Shown here: in pieces, positions 15,093 to 23,988 of the stretch
How the letters are laid out: every line of letters starts with the position of its first letter
How positions within the stretch are numbered: position 1 is the stretch's first letter
Assembly: GCF_027474405.1 (NCBI RefSeq)
Contig: NZ_CP114871.1
Location: 1,125,001 to 1,189,000, forward strand
DNA from: Caulobacter sp. NIBR2454
GTDB taxonomy: Bacteria; Pseudomonadota; Alphaproteobacteria; Caulobacterales; Caulobacteraceae
Length of the DNA stretch: 64,000 bases
Direction: 5' to 3'
Made by a program: the position numbers and the translations under genes
Notes under the pieces: generated by a model
What the model saw: only the letters and a program-made list of their open reading frames with translations
Databases searched by the model: none
Told to the model about the DNA's origin: nothing

Positions 15093-17309
15093 TCAGAAGC
15101 GACCCGAAAGGCGCACGCCGTAGGTGCGCGGCGGCCCAAACAGCGAAACCTCATCGCCCACGAACGGGATGATGCTGGAGCGATAGAGCTTGTCGGTCAG
15201 GTTCTTGCCGAAGACGGCGACGTTCCAGCCACGATCCTGGCGGCCAAAGCTGATGCGCGCGTCCAGCTGGCCGTAACCGTCCTCCATGTTGGTCTCTTCG
15301 GGACCCCAGAAGATGTCGTCCTGGTAGCTGTACTCGATATGGGCCGCCAGCTCGTAGTCCGAGGCCACCTCGTGACGCCAGTCAGCGCCGACGTTGAACT
15401 GGTAGTCGGGCGTGCGCTGGATCTTGTTGCCGCCGTAGTTGATGCCGCGCAGCGGGTCGATGTAGTCGTCGTACTTGGCGTCGAGCAACGAGCCCGAAGC
15501 GAAGATGCTGAACGAGCGCGTCAGCTGAGCCTGGGTCTCGACCTCGACGCCCTTGATCTTGGCGTTGGCGGCGTTGGCGATCACCAGAGTCAGGTTGACG
15601 TCGTCCAGCAGCTCGACCTGCAAGTCCTTGAAGCTGGTGTAGAAGGCCGCGATGTTGACGCGCAGGCGACGGTCGAACCAGTCGGTCTTCAGGCCGCCTT
15701 CGTAGTTCCAGGCGGTTTCAGGCTCGTAAGGCTTGGCGGCCCCGGCCGCATTGGCCGCCGCGCCCTGCCAACCGCCGCCCTTGAAGCCCTTCGAGGCCGA
15801 GGCGTAGAGCAGCTTGCCGGGCGACATCTTCCAGTCGAGCGAGAACTTGGGCGTGAACTCCGACCAGTCCTTGCCGACGCCGATGCTGTAGGGCGCCAGC
15901 AGGGGCGAGGGTGACAGGGTGTTGGGCAGGCCGACCGGACCCAGGCTGATGATCTCGGCGCGGGAGGTGAACGATTTTTCGTCCTTGGTGTAGCGGCCGC
16001 CGACCGTGAAGGTCAGGTCCTCGGTGATGTCGAAGTTGGCCTCGCCGAACACCGCGTAGTTCTTGGACTGGCCATTGCCGATGAAGATGTTGTCGCCGTC
16101 CAGGCTGTCGCGCGTGCTGCCTGCGCCGCCGGGCAGATAAGACTTGGCGGTGTTACGCGACGAGCGGTCGGTTTCTTCGTTCAGGTAGTAGAGGCCAGCC
16201 AGCCAGCGCAGCCGGGACGCGCGGGGAGACGCCAGGCGCAGTTCCTGGGTGATGCCGCGATAGTCCTCGGCCTGGGTGAGCGTCGAGTCGGTGATCGACG
16301 GAGGCGATCCAGCGCCGGCCTGGGTCCAGCGGTTGCGGCCCTCGCCCTCGCGGACAGCCGACACGTAGGTGAGCGTGTAGTCGCCCAGATCCCAGTCGGC
16401 TCGGGCGGTGAGGCCGCGCGTGTTGCGCCGCGCGTATTGCGGATAGGGCGACTCGTTGGTGCGCGGATCTTGCGAGCGCAGGTTGGGGGTGATGAACCCA
16501 AAGCCGGCTCGGGTCGGATCGTCCACCGCATGGCGCGAAGGACCGCCGCCCTCATCGCTGCTGATATCGGCCGTCACCAGGACACGGAAGGTCTCGGACG
16601 GGTCCCAGCTGACGGAAATGCGTCCGGCGTAGGATTCCAGGTCTTCCAGGTCCTGGCCGGTGACGATGTTCTTGGCGTAGCCGTCATGGCTGTTCTGATA
16701 GAGCGCGATACGGATCGCGGCGGTGTCGCTCAGGGGGCCGGTGATGTGGGCCTGGGTGGTGATGGCGTTGTAGTTGCCATAGGAGATTGAGCCGCTGCCG
16801 CCCACGACGTGTTCGGGCTTGGCGGTGATCAGGCTGATTGCCCCGCCGACGATGTTCTTGCCGAACAGGGTGCCTTGCGGACCGCGCAGCACTTCCACGC
16901 GGGCCAGATCGAAGATCGGCGGCGTGGCCGAGCCGCGACGGCCGATATAGACCTCGTCCAGGAAGGTGCCGATCGAGGGGTCGGCGGTGGCGCCGTTCAG
17001 GCGTACCGAGCCCACCCCGCGGATGAACATCTCCGACTCCATGGAGTTCTGCTGCTGGTAGGTGAAGCTCGGAATGCGGGAGGCGATCTGAGACAGGTCG
17101 GTGATGGCTCCGGCCTTCAGAGCCTCAGCGCCGATGGCGGTGACGGCCACGGGAACCGACTGCAGGTTCTCTTCGGTCTTGCGGGCGGTAACGATCACTT
17201 CTTCGATCTGGCCAGCCTGGGCGAAAGCGTTTGAGCTGGCCCCGGCGGTCAGGGCCGCAGCGGCCGATGCGGCGCAAAGCGACAGCCGTCCCATACGGTT
17301 ACGCGTCAT
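15093..17309 (-). CDS. TonB-dependent outer-membrane receptor
   Basis: 738 aa. Signal peptide MTRNRMGRLSLCAASAAAALTAGASSNAFAQ split as residues 1-31; plug domain from IEEVIVTARKTEENLQSVPV with VEVLRGPQGTLFGKNIVGGAI (~residues 140-160); then a beta barrel ending in a terminal Phe (VRLSGRF). The sequence groups with alphaproteobacterial receptors for hydrophobic organic compounds rather than classic siderophore receptors. Divergent from the SnoaL gene at 17481 with one shared motif copy near each. Probably imports the substrate of the surrounding pathway. Confidence 0.9.
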   Translation of the reverse strand: MTRNRMGRLSLCAASAAAALTAGASSNAFAQAGQIEEVIVTARKTEENLQSVPVAVTAIGAEALKAGAITDLSQIASRIPSFTYQQQNSMESEMFIRGVGSVRLNGATADPSIGTFLDEVYIGRRGSATPPIFDLARVEVLRGPQGTLFGKNIVGGAISLITAKPEHVVGGSGSISYGNYNAITTQAHITGPLSDTAAIRIALYQNSHDGYAKNIVTGQDLEDLESYAGRISVSWDPSETFRVLVTADISSDEGGGPSRHAVDDPTRAGFGFITPNLRSQDPRTNESPYPQYARRNTRGLTARADWDLGDYTLTYVSAVREGEGRNRWTQAGAGSPPSITDSTLTQAEDYRGITQELRLASPRASRLRWLAGLYYLNEETDRSSRNTAKSYLPGGAGSTRDSLDGDNIFIGNGQSKNYAVFGEANFDITEDLTFTVGGRYTKDEKSFTSRAEIISLGPVGLPNTLSPSPLLAPYSIGVGKDWSEFTPKFSLDWKMSPGKLLYASASKGFKGGGWQGAAANAAGAAKPYEPETAWNYEGGLKTDWFDRRLRVNIAAFYTSFKDLQVELLDDVNLTLVIANAANAKIKGVEVETQAQLTRSFSIFASGSLLDAKYDDYIDPLRGINYGGNKIQRTPDYQFNVGADWRHEVASDYELAAHIEYSYQDDIFWGPEETNMEDGYGQLDARISFGRQDRGWNVAVFGKNLTDKLYRSSIIPFVGDEVSLFGPPRTYGVRLSGRF

Positions 17310-17344
17310 CTAGTCCCCCTAATGTTCTATGCGACGCCTTGGTG

Positions 17345-17364
17345 GGTCGCTTTAAGAAAGTCTT
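17345..17364 (+). promoter_or_regulatory. Shared 20-bp operator-like motif, copy 4
   Basis: GGTCGCTTTAAGAAAGTCTT, 36 bases upstream of the TonB receptor start (17309, minus strand). Closest to the copy at 9090-9109. Confidence 0.5.
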
Positions 17365-17437
17365 CCGCCGGGTTGTGGGTCTTGTCAAGATAGTGACTAG
17401 GAGAGCCCGCATTTGACAGGCGCGGCCTTCGTCGCTC

Positions 17438-17457
17438 ATAACTTTCATAACGAGACT
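17438..17457 (-). promoter_or_regulatory. Shared 20-bp operator-like motif, copy 5
   Basis: Read on the minus strand: AGTCTCGTTATGAAAGTTAT. It ends 23 bases before the SnoaL gene start at 17481. Confidence 0.6.
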
Positions 17458-17480
17458 ATAAACGAGTTAGGGAGACGATC

Positions 17481-17954
17481 ATGAAGGCGATGCTGGCCAT
17501 GGGTGCGGCGGTTTTGGCGATGGCTCTGGCTGCGCCGGCAAGCGCGGCCCCTGCCGATGACGCGGCCAAGCTGGCGGTGGTCAATGAGATGATCGCCGCC
17601 TGGAAAGATCAAAACTGGCGCAAGGTGGCCGACCTCTTCACCGAAGATGGCGTCCTGCATTCGATGATGGTCGAACCGGTGAAGGGCCGTGAGGCGATCT
17701 ACCAGCGGATCGCGGGCCTGGGCGCGGGTGTGGACGCCGGCGGCGTCGTTCTGGACACCCGCAATCTTGGCGTCATCAACGGGGTCGTCTTCCTCGAGCG
17801 CGTCGACCGCTTTTCCTACAAGGGGCACAAGGGTGATGTGCCGGTGGTCGGCGTGATGGAATTCAGCGGCGGCCGCATCAAGGAATGGCGTGAGTATTAC
17901 GACCGCGCCCAACTGCTGTCGGAAATGGGCGTGAAGGGCGACTTCACGCACTAG
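17481..17954 (+). CDS. Secreted or periplasmic SnoaL-like (NTF2-fold) protein
   Basis: 157 aa with a clear signal peptide (MKAMLAMGAAVLAMALAAP, then ASAAP cleavage region). Mature part: LAVVNEMIAAWKDQNWRKVADLFTEDGVLHSMMVEPVKGREAI ... VMEFSGGRIKEWREYYDRA, a limonene-1,2-epoxide-hydrolase-like NTF2 fold. Its export and its divergence from the TonB receptor suggest it works on a substrate in the periplasm. ATG follows TTAGGGAGACG. Confidence 0.8.
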   Translation: MKAMLAMGAAVLAMALAAPASAAPADDAAKLAVVNEMIAAWKDQNWRKVADLFTEDGVLHSMMVEPVKGREAIYQRIAGLGAGVDAGGVVLDTRNLGVINGVVFLERVDRFSYKGHKGDVPVVGVMEFSGGRIKEWREYYDRAQLLSEMGVKGDFTH

Positions 17955-18013
17955 GCGAGATCGGCTGGTCCCGGCGCCCGCTCCTCGGCGCGGACGTCGG
18001 GGCCGCTTTGCTG

Positions 18014-18802
18014 TCAGACGGTCGGAACCGTTCCGCCATCGACGGTGAGTTCCGATCCATGGATCGAAGAGGCGCGATCCGAGGCCAGGAAGGCGATGGC
18101 TTCGGCGACCTCGAAGGGTTCTGCTCCGCGACCGATCGAAATGCCGCCGAGACCGTGCAGGACCAGTTGGCGGGCGTCCTCGATCGTGCCGCCGTTGGCG
18201 TCCTGGATGCGCTTGAGAAACGCGCCGGTCCCCTCGGTCATGATCCACCCGGGCGACAGGGTATTGACCCGCACGCCCTTGGGACCGAGTTCCTTGGAGA
18301 TGGACTTGCTGTAGGTCCGGAGCGCCGCCTTGGCCGCAGCATAGGCGGTGGTCGCGTCCGGGAGAGGCAGGACCGACTGGATGGAGGTGACGTGGACCAC
18401 CGCCCCGGCGCCCCGTTCGATCATCTGCGGGATGAGGAGGCGATCAAGACGAACCGTCGCGAGAAGGTTCAGGTTCAGTTCGCTAAGCCAGTGTTCGTCC
18501 GTCAGGGCTGTGAAGCCGCCGCCCGGAGTCGCCGAACCGCCGAGCACGTGAACCAGGATATCGACGCCGCCCAAGCGATCGAGCGCCGCCTTGGCGAAGG
18601 CTTCACCGCCTTCGGCCGTCGTCAGGTCCGCTTGGACGAATTCCACGCCGTCGATGGGGTCAAGAGCTCCGCGGGCGGAGGTGATGACCCGCGCGCCGCC
18701 GGCCAGGAAGCGGTCGACGGTGGCGCGGCCCAAACCCTTGGTCCCGCCGCTGACGAGCACGCGCTTGCCAGCGAACTCTTGCGGATTCGCCGGGGCGCTC
18801 AT
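18014..18802 (-). CDS. Short-chain dehydrogenase/reductase
   Basis: 262 aa. SDR signatures: VSGGTKGLG (~residues 16-24), VHVLGGS (NNAG-equivalent), VHVTSIQSV (catalytic Ser), [12 protein letters not shown] (Tyr-x-x-x-Lys, ~158), and [14 protein letters not shown] at the end. Overlaps the upstream NTF2-like gene by ATGA, so the two are co-translated and probably act together. Divergent LysR gene at 19256. Confidence 0.85.
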   Translation of the reverse strand: MSAPANPQEFAGKRVLVSGGTKGLGRATVDRFLAGGARVITSARGALDPIDGVEFVQADLTTAEGGEAFAKAALDRLGGVDILVHVLGGSATPGGGFTALTDEHWLSELNLNLLATVRLDRLLIPQMIERGAGAVVHVTSIQSVLPLPDATTAYAAAKAALRTYSKSISKELGPKGVRVNTLSPGWIMTEGTGAFLKRIQDANGGTIEDARQLVLHGLGGISIGRGAEPFEVAEAIAFLASDRASSIHGSELTVDGGTVPTV

Positions 18803-19128
18803 GCCGTGATCTCCAGGGCCTTGATGACGTCGCCGTCGAGGTCGAAGCGGTAGGTGAAGCGGATCGGGCTGCCCTTGAAATCGCCGTGCGCCGGACCTTC
18901 GACGACCACCTGACCATCGTCGTGACGGATCGTGTCGGGGGTGAAGATCGCTTTGAGGTCGGTCCCCATTTCCGTGAGCAGGGTGCGAATCTCTGCCTGG
19001 CCCGCGAAGCGTTTGCCGTTGTCCAGCAGGACGGCATCGGCGGCGAAGGGCTTCATCATGCCGTCTATATCGAGCCGTGCGTTGGCCGCGACATAGTCTG
19101 CGATTGGAAGCGGAAGTTCGAGCGACAT
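18799..19128 (-). CDS. NTF2-fold (SnoaL-like) protein
   Basis: 109 aa: [45 protein letters not shown] ... [19 protein letters not shown] is a typical short SnoaL-like domain. ATG at 19128. First gene of a two-gene unit with the SDR, divergent from LysR. Function unknown; likely an isomerase or lyase partner, or a stress-related protein. Confidence 0.7.
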   Translation of the reverse strand: MSLELPLPIADYVAANARLDIDGMMKPFAADAVLLDNGKRFAGQAEIRTLLTEMGTDLKAIFTPDTIRHDDGQVVVEGPAHGDFKGSPIRFTYRFDLDGDVIKALEITA

Positions 19129-19207
19129 TGTCCTTGTCCTCTTGGCTGCGGTCGCGGCTCTGGCTGGCTGCAACTCTGATGAAGCCAAGTTAGCGATGGA
19201 CATGCGG

Positions 19208-19230
19208 CGCGATAATCGGGACAAATCGCG
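19208..19230. promoter_or_regulatory. LysR-type operator (T-N11-A inside an inverted repeat)
   Basis: CGCGAT (19208-19213) and ATCGCG (19225-19230) are a perfect inverted repeat separated by 11 bases, giving the classic T-N11-A LysR box. It lies between the LysR gene start (19256) and the NTF2/SDR unit start (19128). Confidence 0.7.
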
Positions 19231-19255
19231 ATGTGTCATCACGGAAATCAGGACA

Positions 19256-20197
19256 ATGGGGCAGAGCGGTCTGATGGAGCTGGATGCCGTCCTGACGGTC
19301 GCGCGCCGCGGAAAGTTCCGGACGGCGGCGCTTGAGCTTGGCGTGTCGACGACCGCGCTCAGCAACGCGGTAGGCAAGCTGGAGCGCACCCTCGGGGTCC
19401 GGCTCTTCAACCGGACGACGAGGAGTGTCTCCCTAACGGAAGCGGGCGAACAGTTCGTCGCGCAGGTTGCGCCTGCTGTGCGGGACATCCACGAGGCCAT
19501 GAACATCGCGCGTTCCCGGCAGGTGACGCCCTCAGGCACGCTGCGTATCAACGCCTTTCCGACAGCCGCGCGGGAGATTTTCTCGTCGCTCGTCCTGCCG
19601 TTCCAGCGGGAGCACCCGCTGGTCCACATCGACATTGTCACGGAGGGTCGCCTGGTGGACGTGGTCGCGGGCGGTTTCGACTTCGGCGTTCGTAGCTCCG
19701 ACCTGGTTCCTGTGGACATGATCGCTCTTCCGCTGGGGCTCGCCCGGCGCAATGTCGTTGTCGGCTCGCCGAGCTATCTTGAAGCACGGGGAACACCCAT
19801 CGTCCCCCAGGACCTCCTCGGACATTCTTGCTTGCGCGTCCGATTGCCGAATGGCGCGATCTACCGCTGGCCGTTCGAGAAGGACGGACAGTCAGTTCAT
19901 GTCGATGTCGAAGGCGCGCTCACCCTCGATGAAGCGAGCCTTGCCCGCACCGCCGTCCTCGCTTCGGTTGGTCTAACCCTGGCGATGGAATCGGACGTTC
20001 GAGACGACATCGAGGCAGGCCGCCTTGTGCGGGTTCTTGAAGACTGGACGCCCACCTTGCCGCCTTTGAGTCTCTACTATCCAAGCCGGCGAAATCCGAC
20101 CGCCGCCTTCAAGGCGTTCGTGGACTTCGCGCGCCGGCACGGCGGAGCGGGCGACGCCTTGGGTCGAATGCGGCCTTCCTCGCCGGTCGCCGGATAA
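19256..20197 (+). CDS. LysR-family transcriptional regulator
   Basis: 313 aa. N-terminal [61 protein letters not shown]; the rest is a periplasmic-binding-like effector domain ([23 protein letters not shown] ... [30 protein letters not shown]). Start ATG 19256; 19274 is an alternative. Divergent from the NTF2-SDR pair with a T-N11-A palindrome between, so it most likely controls that pair. Confidence 0.85.
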   Translation: MGQSGLMELDAVLTVARRGKFRTAALELGVSTTALSNAVGKLERTLGVRLFNRTTRSVSLTEAGEQFVAQVAPAVRDIHEAMNIARSRQVTPSGTLRINAFPTAAREIFSSLVLPFQREHPLVHIDIVTEGRLVDVVAGGFDFGVRSSDLVPVDMIALPLGLARRNVVVGSPSYLEARGTPIVPQDLLGHSCLRVRLPNGAIYRWPFEKDGQSVHVDVEGALTLDEASLARTAVLASVGLTLAMESDVRDDIEAGRLVRVLEDWTPTLPPLSLYYPSRRNPTAAFKAFVDFARRHGGAGDALGRMRPSSPVAG

Positions 20198-20218
20198 GGG
20201 ATCCGCGCGCTTATTCGG

Positions 20219-21427
20219 TCAGGTCCGCTCCAGCACCATGGCCGCCCCGACGCCGATCCCGCCGGTGGCGGCGACCACGCCGGTCTCCACGTTGGTCTGG
20301 CGCATGACGTCGATCAGGGTCCCCAGCAGGATCGCGCCGGTGGCGCCCATGGGGTGACCCATGGCCAGGTGTCCACCGTTGACGTTGAGCTTGGCCATGT
20401 CGGGCGAGCGGTCGCGCTCCAACTTCACTGGTACGGCGGCGAAGGCCTCCATGAACTCGACGGCGCCGACCGATCCCAGATCGAGTCCCGCGCGATCCAG
20501 CGCCTTGTCGAGAGCGGTGAAGCCGGCGGTCAGTTGCATCACGCGGTCGCCCGCCGCTTCGGCCACGCTACGGATGCGGGCGAGCGGCGTCAGACCCCAG
20601 CGTTCCCCTGCGGCCTTCGAGCCGACCAGGATCATCGCCGCCCCGTCAGAGATCGGCGGGCAGTGGGCGACGGTGTGGCGGTGAGCGACTTCGGTCACAT
20701 CTGGACGATGGGCTAGGAGGATGTTGTCGAAACCAGCAGCGCCGAAGGGAGCGAATACCGGCGGCAGCTTCTTGAGCGACGCGCCGTCGCCAAAATCACG
20801 GATGTTCTCGTCATGGGCTAGGGCGACGGCCCCGTCCGGATGAGTGATCGCCACGACCCGATCGGCATAGCGGCCATCCGCCCAGGCCTTCGCCGCGCGC
20901 TGATGCGAGCGCAGGACGGCGGCGTCCATGGCGTCCCGGTCGATGTTCTCGGTGGTGGCCAGCAGATCGGCGGCGACCCCCACGGGCGACCAGCCCATGG
21001 CTGAGGCCATCCCCATGTCGGCGTAGTAGGTGGCCTTGTCGGTCATGAACTCGACCTGGGACATGGACTCCACGCCGCCGGCCAGGGCCAGCTCCGCCTC
21101 GCCGGACGCCACGCGCCGGGCAGCGTCCGCAACGGCCGAAAGGCCCGAGACGCAGAAGTTGTTGACGGTCAGAACCGGCACGTCGTCGGGCAGGTCGGCG
21201 CGAATGCGCGAAGCGAGTGCGATGTGCCCGCCCTGGGCGCCGACTTGGGTCACGCAGCCCAGGATGAAGGCCCCGGCGGCATGGATCGCCTCACGACCGT
21301 TGCGGGCCTCCAGCGCCTTCACCAGTTGAGCGACGAGCTCCACCGGCGGGATCGTGGAAAGCGAGCCGCCTGGCCGGCCCTTGCCCCGCGGGGTGCGCAC
21401 CGCGTCATAGACATAGACCTCGGTCAT
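20219..21427 (-). CDS. Acetyl-CoA C-acyltransferase (thiolase) lacking the second catalytic Cys
   Basis: 402 aa. Thiolase: VYDAVRTPRGKGRPGG at the N-terminus, nucleophile Cys in VNNFCVSGLSAVAD (~residue 92), NVNGGHLAMGHPMGATGAI with the catalytic His (~350). At the C-terminus the usual Cys-containing motif (C-x-G-G-G) reads VVAATGGIGVGAAMVLE, so the general-base Cys is replaced. It may be a degenerate or mechanistically altered thiolase. Divergent from the nitronate monooxygenase-like gene; a shared motif copy lies between them. Confidence 0.8.
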   Translation of the reverse strand: MTEVYVYDAVRTPRGKGRPGGSLSTIPPVELVAQLVKALEARNGREAIHAAGAFILGCVTQVGAQGGHIALASRIRADLPDDVPVLTVNNFCVSGLSAVADAARRVASGEAELALAGGVESMSQVEFMTDKATYYADMGMASAMGWSPVGVAADLLATTENIDRDAMDAAVLRSHQRAAKAWADGRYADRVVAITHPDGAVALAHDENIRDFGDGASLKKLPPVFAPFGAAGFDNILLAHRPDVTEVAHRHTVAHCPPISDGAAMILVGSKAAGERWGLTPLARIRSVAEAAGDRVMQLTAGFTALDKALDRAGLDLGSVGAVEFMEAFAAVPVKLERDRSPDMAKLNVNGGHLAMGHPMGATGAILLGTLIDVMRQTNVETGVVAATGGIGVGAAMVLERT

Positions 21428-21468
21428 TTCCTGTCTCCCCGCTTGCGGCCTTGCATGCCGTCTTGGTA

Positions 21469-21488
21469 AGTCTCGTAACGCAAGTTAC
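21469..21488 (+). promoter_or_regulatory. Shared 20-bp operator-like motif, copy 6
   Basis: AGTCTCGTAACGCAAGTTAC, between divergent genes starting at 21427 (minus) and 21525 (plus). It contains a small inverted repeat GTAAC-GCAA-GTTAC. Confidence 0.6.
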
Positions 21489-21524
21489 ATGGCGGGTGAA
21501 CCGCCTGACAAGGGGAGAGCGCCT

Positions 21525-22442
21525 TTGACGCCGCGTGAGAAGCTTCAGCAGGGTCTGCGCATTCCGGCCATCGCCGCGCCCATGTTTCTGGTCTCTGGCC
21601 CAGACATGGCCATCGCCGCCTGCCGGGCGGGGATCATCGGCTCCTTCCCGGCCAACAACGCCCGTACCCTCGACGTGCTCGACGAATGGATGATCCGCAT
21701 CAAGGCGGAAATTCCGGCCGACGGTCCCGCCTGGGCGGTGAATATCATGGTCCATCCGACCTACGCCCGGCTGCGGGACGAGATGGCGCTGGTGATGAAG
21801 CATCAGCCTCCGGTGGTGATCACCGCCCTGGGCAGCCCGGCGCCGATAGTCCAGGCGGTTCAGTCCTACGGCGGCATCGTCCTGGCCGACGTCAATTCGC
21901 TCAAGCATGCCAGGAAGGCCGCCTCCATCGGGGTGGACGGACTGGTGCTGGTCGCGGCGGGCGCGGGTGGTCACACCGGCCAGATCGCAGGCTTCGCCTT
22001 CGCTCCGGCGGTGCGCGAGTTTTTCGACGGGATCATCGTGCTGGGCGGCGGCATCGGCACGGGCCAGGCGGTCCGGGCCGCCGCGACCCTGGGCGCAGAC
22101 TTCGCCTATCTGGGCACGCGGTTGATCGCCTGCGGCGAAAGCCTGGCTGACCCCGCCTACAAGCAGATGCTGATCGAGGCGACGGCCGAGGACATCGTCT
22201 GCTCGGCGGCCCTGACCGGCGCCTACGCCAACTGGCTGCGGCCCAGCCTGATCGCCGCCGGCTATGATCCCGACCAGATGGGCGAGAAGGCGCAGATGAA
22301 CCTGGGTGCGCCAGAAGACGCCGCCGCCAAGCGCTGGCGCGACGTCTGGTCGGCCGGCCACGGGGTGGGCGGGGTCAAGGCCGTCGAACCGCTTGGCGTG
22401 ATTGTCGAAGGCCTGGCGGCGGAATACGGCCGCGCGGGCTAG
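21525..22442 (+). CDS. Nitronate monooxygenase / 2-nitropropane dioxygenase family flavoprotein
   Basis: 305 aa TIM-barrel FMN enzyme. IPAIAAPMFLVSGPDMAIAACRAG at the N-terminus, VVAAGAGGHTGQIAGFAFAPAVREF with the active-site His, and FMN phosphate loop IIVLGGGIGTGQAVRAAATLGADFAYLGTRLIA. In catabolic clusters this family often acts as an enoyl-reductase-like or unknown FMN oxidoreductase instead of on nitronates. TTG at 21525 is chosen because AGGGGAG precedes it; an in-frame ATG at 21489 abuts the operator-like site and has no ribosome site. Confidence 0.75.
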   Translation: MTPREKLQQGLRIPAIAAPMFLVSGPDMAIAACRAGIIGSFPANNARTLDVLDEWMIRIKAEIPADGPAWAVNIMVHPTYARLRDEMALVMKHQPPVVITALGSPAPIVQAVQSYGGIVLADVNSLKHARKAASIGVDGLVLVAAGAGGHTGQIAGFAFAPAVREFFDGIIVLGGGIGTGQAVRAAATLGADFAYLGTRLIACGESLADPAYKQMLIEATAEDIVCSAALTGAYANWLRPSLIAAGYDPDQMGEKAQMNLGAPEDAAAKRWRDVWSAGHGVGGVKAVEPLGVIVEGLAAEYGRAG

Positions 22443-23875
22443 CGCTTGATTTGGCCGTCCACGTACTTGCGCATGCCGTCGCCGTAGGGCGGGCGCAGCA
22501 TCTTCAACGGCCCGATGTCCTTCTTGATCTGCGTGAAGATCGACTTGCGGTGGCTGAATTCCCGGAAACCGTCCACGCCGTGATAGCTGCCCATGCCCGC
22601 CGGACCGACACCGCCAAAGGGCAGGTTCTCCTGCGCCACATGGAAGATCACATCGTTGATCGTGACGCCGCCGGCGGTGGTTTCTGACAGCACCGTGTCC
22701 TGCTCGGCCGCATCGGCGCCGAAATAGTAGAGGCCGAGCGGGCGGTCGTGGGCGTTGATGTAGTCAACCGCCTCGTCGATCCGGTCATAGGTCTTCACCG
22801 GCAGGAGCGGGCCGAAGATCTCCTCCTGCATGACCTTCATGTCGTCGGTGGGGTCGATGATCAGGGTCGGGGCGATCTTGCGATGTTCCTGCTGCGAGAG
22901 GGTCTCGCCGGCGGGGTTGATCTCGACCACCCGCGCGCCCTTGGCGCGGGCGTCGTCCAGATAGCCCTGCATGCGGTCGTAGTGCCGCTGGGAGACGAGG
23001 GCGGTGTAGTCGGGGTTGTCGCGGATGGTCGGGAACATGCGGGCGACGGACTTGGTCGCCTCGTCCACAAAGGCGTCCAGCCTGTCGCGCGGCGCCAGCA
23101 CATAATCGGGCGCTAGACAGATCTGGCCCGCGTTCAGGGTCTTGCCGTTCATCACCCTGGCGGCGGCGGTGGCCATATCGGCGGAGCGTCCCAAGATCAC
23201 AGGGCTCTTGCCGCCCAGTTCCAGGGTCACGGGGACGAGGTTCTCGGCGGCCGCGCGCATCACATGGCGGCCGATGCTGGTCGCGCCGGTGAACAGGATG
23301 TGGTCGAAGGGGAGGTGGGTGAACGCCTCGCCGATCTGAGGTCCCCCGGTGATCACCGCGACCTCTTCCTCCGAAAACACCGAGCCGAACATCTGGGCCA
23401 TCAGGGCGGAGGTGGCGGGCGTGTGCTCGGACGGCTTGATCATCGCCCGGTTGCCCGCCGCCAGCACGCCGGCCAGGGGCGCGAAAGTCAGGTTGACGGG
23501 GAAGTTCCAGGGGCTGATCACCCCCACTACGCCCTTGGGCTGGAAGTGGATCTCGGCCTTGGCGCCGAACAGCCCCAGGATGGCCGGGGTGGTCTTACGC
23601 TTCTCGGGCCGCATCCATTTGGCCACGTTCGCCTTGGCGTGCTTGAGCGCGCCGATCGAGGCGGCGATGTCGGTGAAGGCGGTGGCGTCGCGCGAGCGGG
23701 CGCCGAAGTCCTGATTGGCGGCGTCCTCGATGTCGCGGCGGTGGTCCACCAGCAAGGCGATGCAGCGTTCGATACGCTCGGCCCGAAGTTGCGCCGACGG
23801 CGCGCCGTCACGCAGGTGGGCGGCCTTCTGGCGGGCCAGGATGGCGGTCATCGGACCAGTGAGGCTGGCGTCCAT
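22439..23875 (-). CDS. Coniferyl-aldehyde dehydrogenase
   Basis: 478 aa aldehyde dehydrogenase. PWNFPVNLTFAPLAGVLAAGNRAMIKPSEHTPAT (cofactor loop, ~residue 118), FTGATSIGRHVM, catalytic Glu in VTLELGGKSPVI (~220) and catalytic Cys in LNAGQICLAPDYVL (~255). The LFGAKAEIHFQPKGVVGVISPWN region and overall form fit the coniferyl-aldehyde dehydrogenase (CalB) subgroup, which oxidises coniferaldehyde to ferulate with NAD. Convergent with the preceding gene, overlapping it by 4 bases. Supports a phenylpropanoid theme. Confidence 0.8.
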   Translation of the reverse strand: MDASLTGPMTAILARQKAAHLRDGAPSAQLRAERIERCIALLVDHRRDIEDAANQDFGARSRDATAFTDIAASIGALKHAKANVAKWMRPEKRKTTPAILGLFGAKAEIHFQPKGVVGVISPWNFPVNLTFAPLAGVLAAGNRAMIKPSEHTPATSALMAQMFGSVFSEEEVAVITGGPQIGEAFTHLPFDHILFTGATSIGRHVMRAAAENLVPVTLELGGKSPVILGRSADMATAAARVMNGKTLNAGQICLAPDYVLAPRDRLDAFVDEATKSVARMFPTIRDNPDYTALVSQRHYDRMQGYLDDARAKGARVVEINPAGETLSQQEHRKIAPTLIIDPTDDMKVMQEEIFGPLLPVKTYDRIDEAVDYINAHDRPLGLYYFGADAAEQDTVLSETTAGGVTINDVIFHVAQENLPFGGVGPAGMGSYHGVDGFREFSHRKSIFTQIKKDIGPLKMLRPPYGDGMRKYVDGQIKR

Positions 23876-23988
23876 TGGCGTCTTCTCCCGAGCGCCCTTT
23901 GGATGTTCTTAGCGACGTGGGCGCGCTTATCCTGTCAGTGAAGGTCGGGCGCCGCTAGGTCAGTCAATCCGGTCTTGGGGATGGACGC

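Noticed and set aside
14412..15914. 500-aa plus-strand open frame
   Set aside because: Lies opposite the HxlR and TonB receptor genes, both with strong family signatures.
17445..18248. 267-aa minus-strand frame
   Set aside because: Overlaps the exported SnoaL gene and the SDR with no motifs of its own.
21405..22361. 318-aa minus-strand frame opposite the nitronate monooxygenase
   Set aside because: Shadow frame; the plus strand carries the FMN-binding motifs and a good ribosome site.
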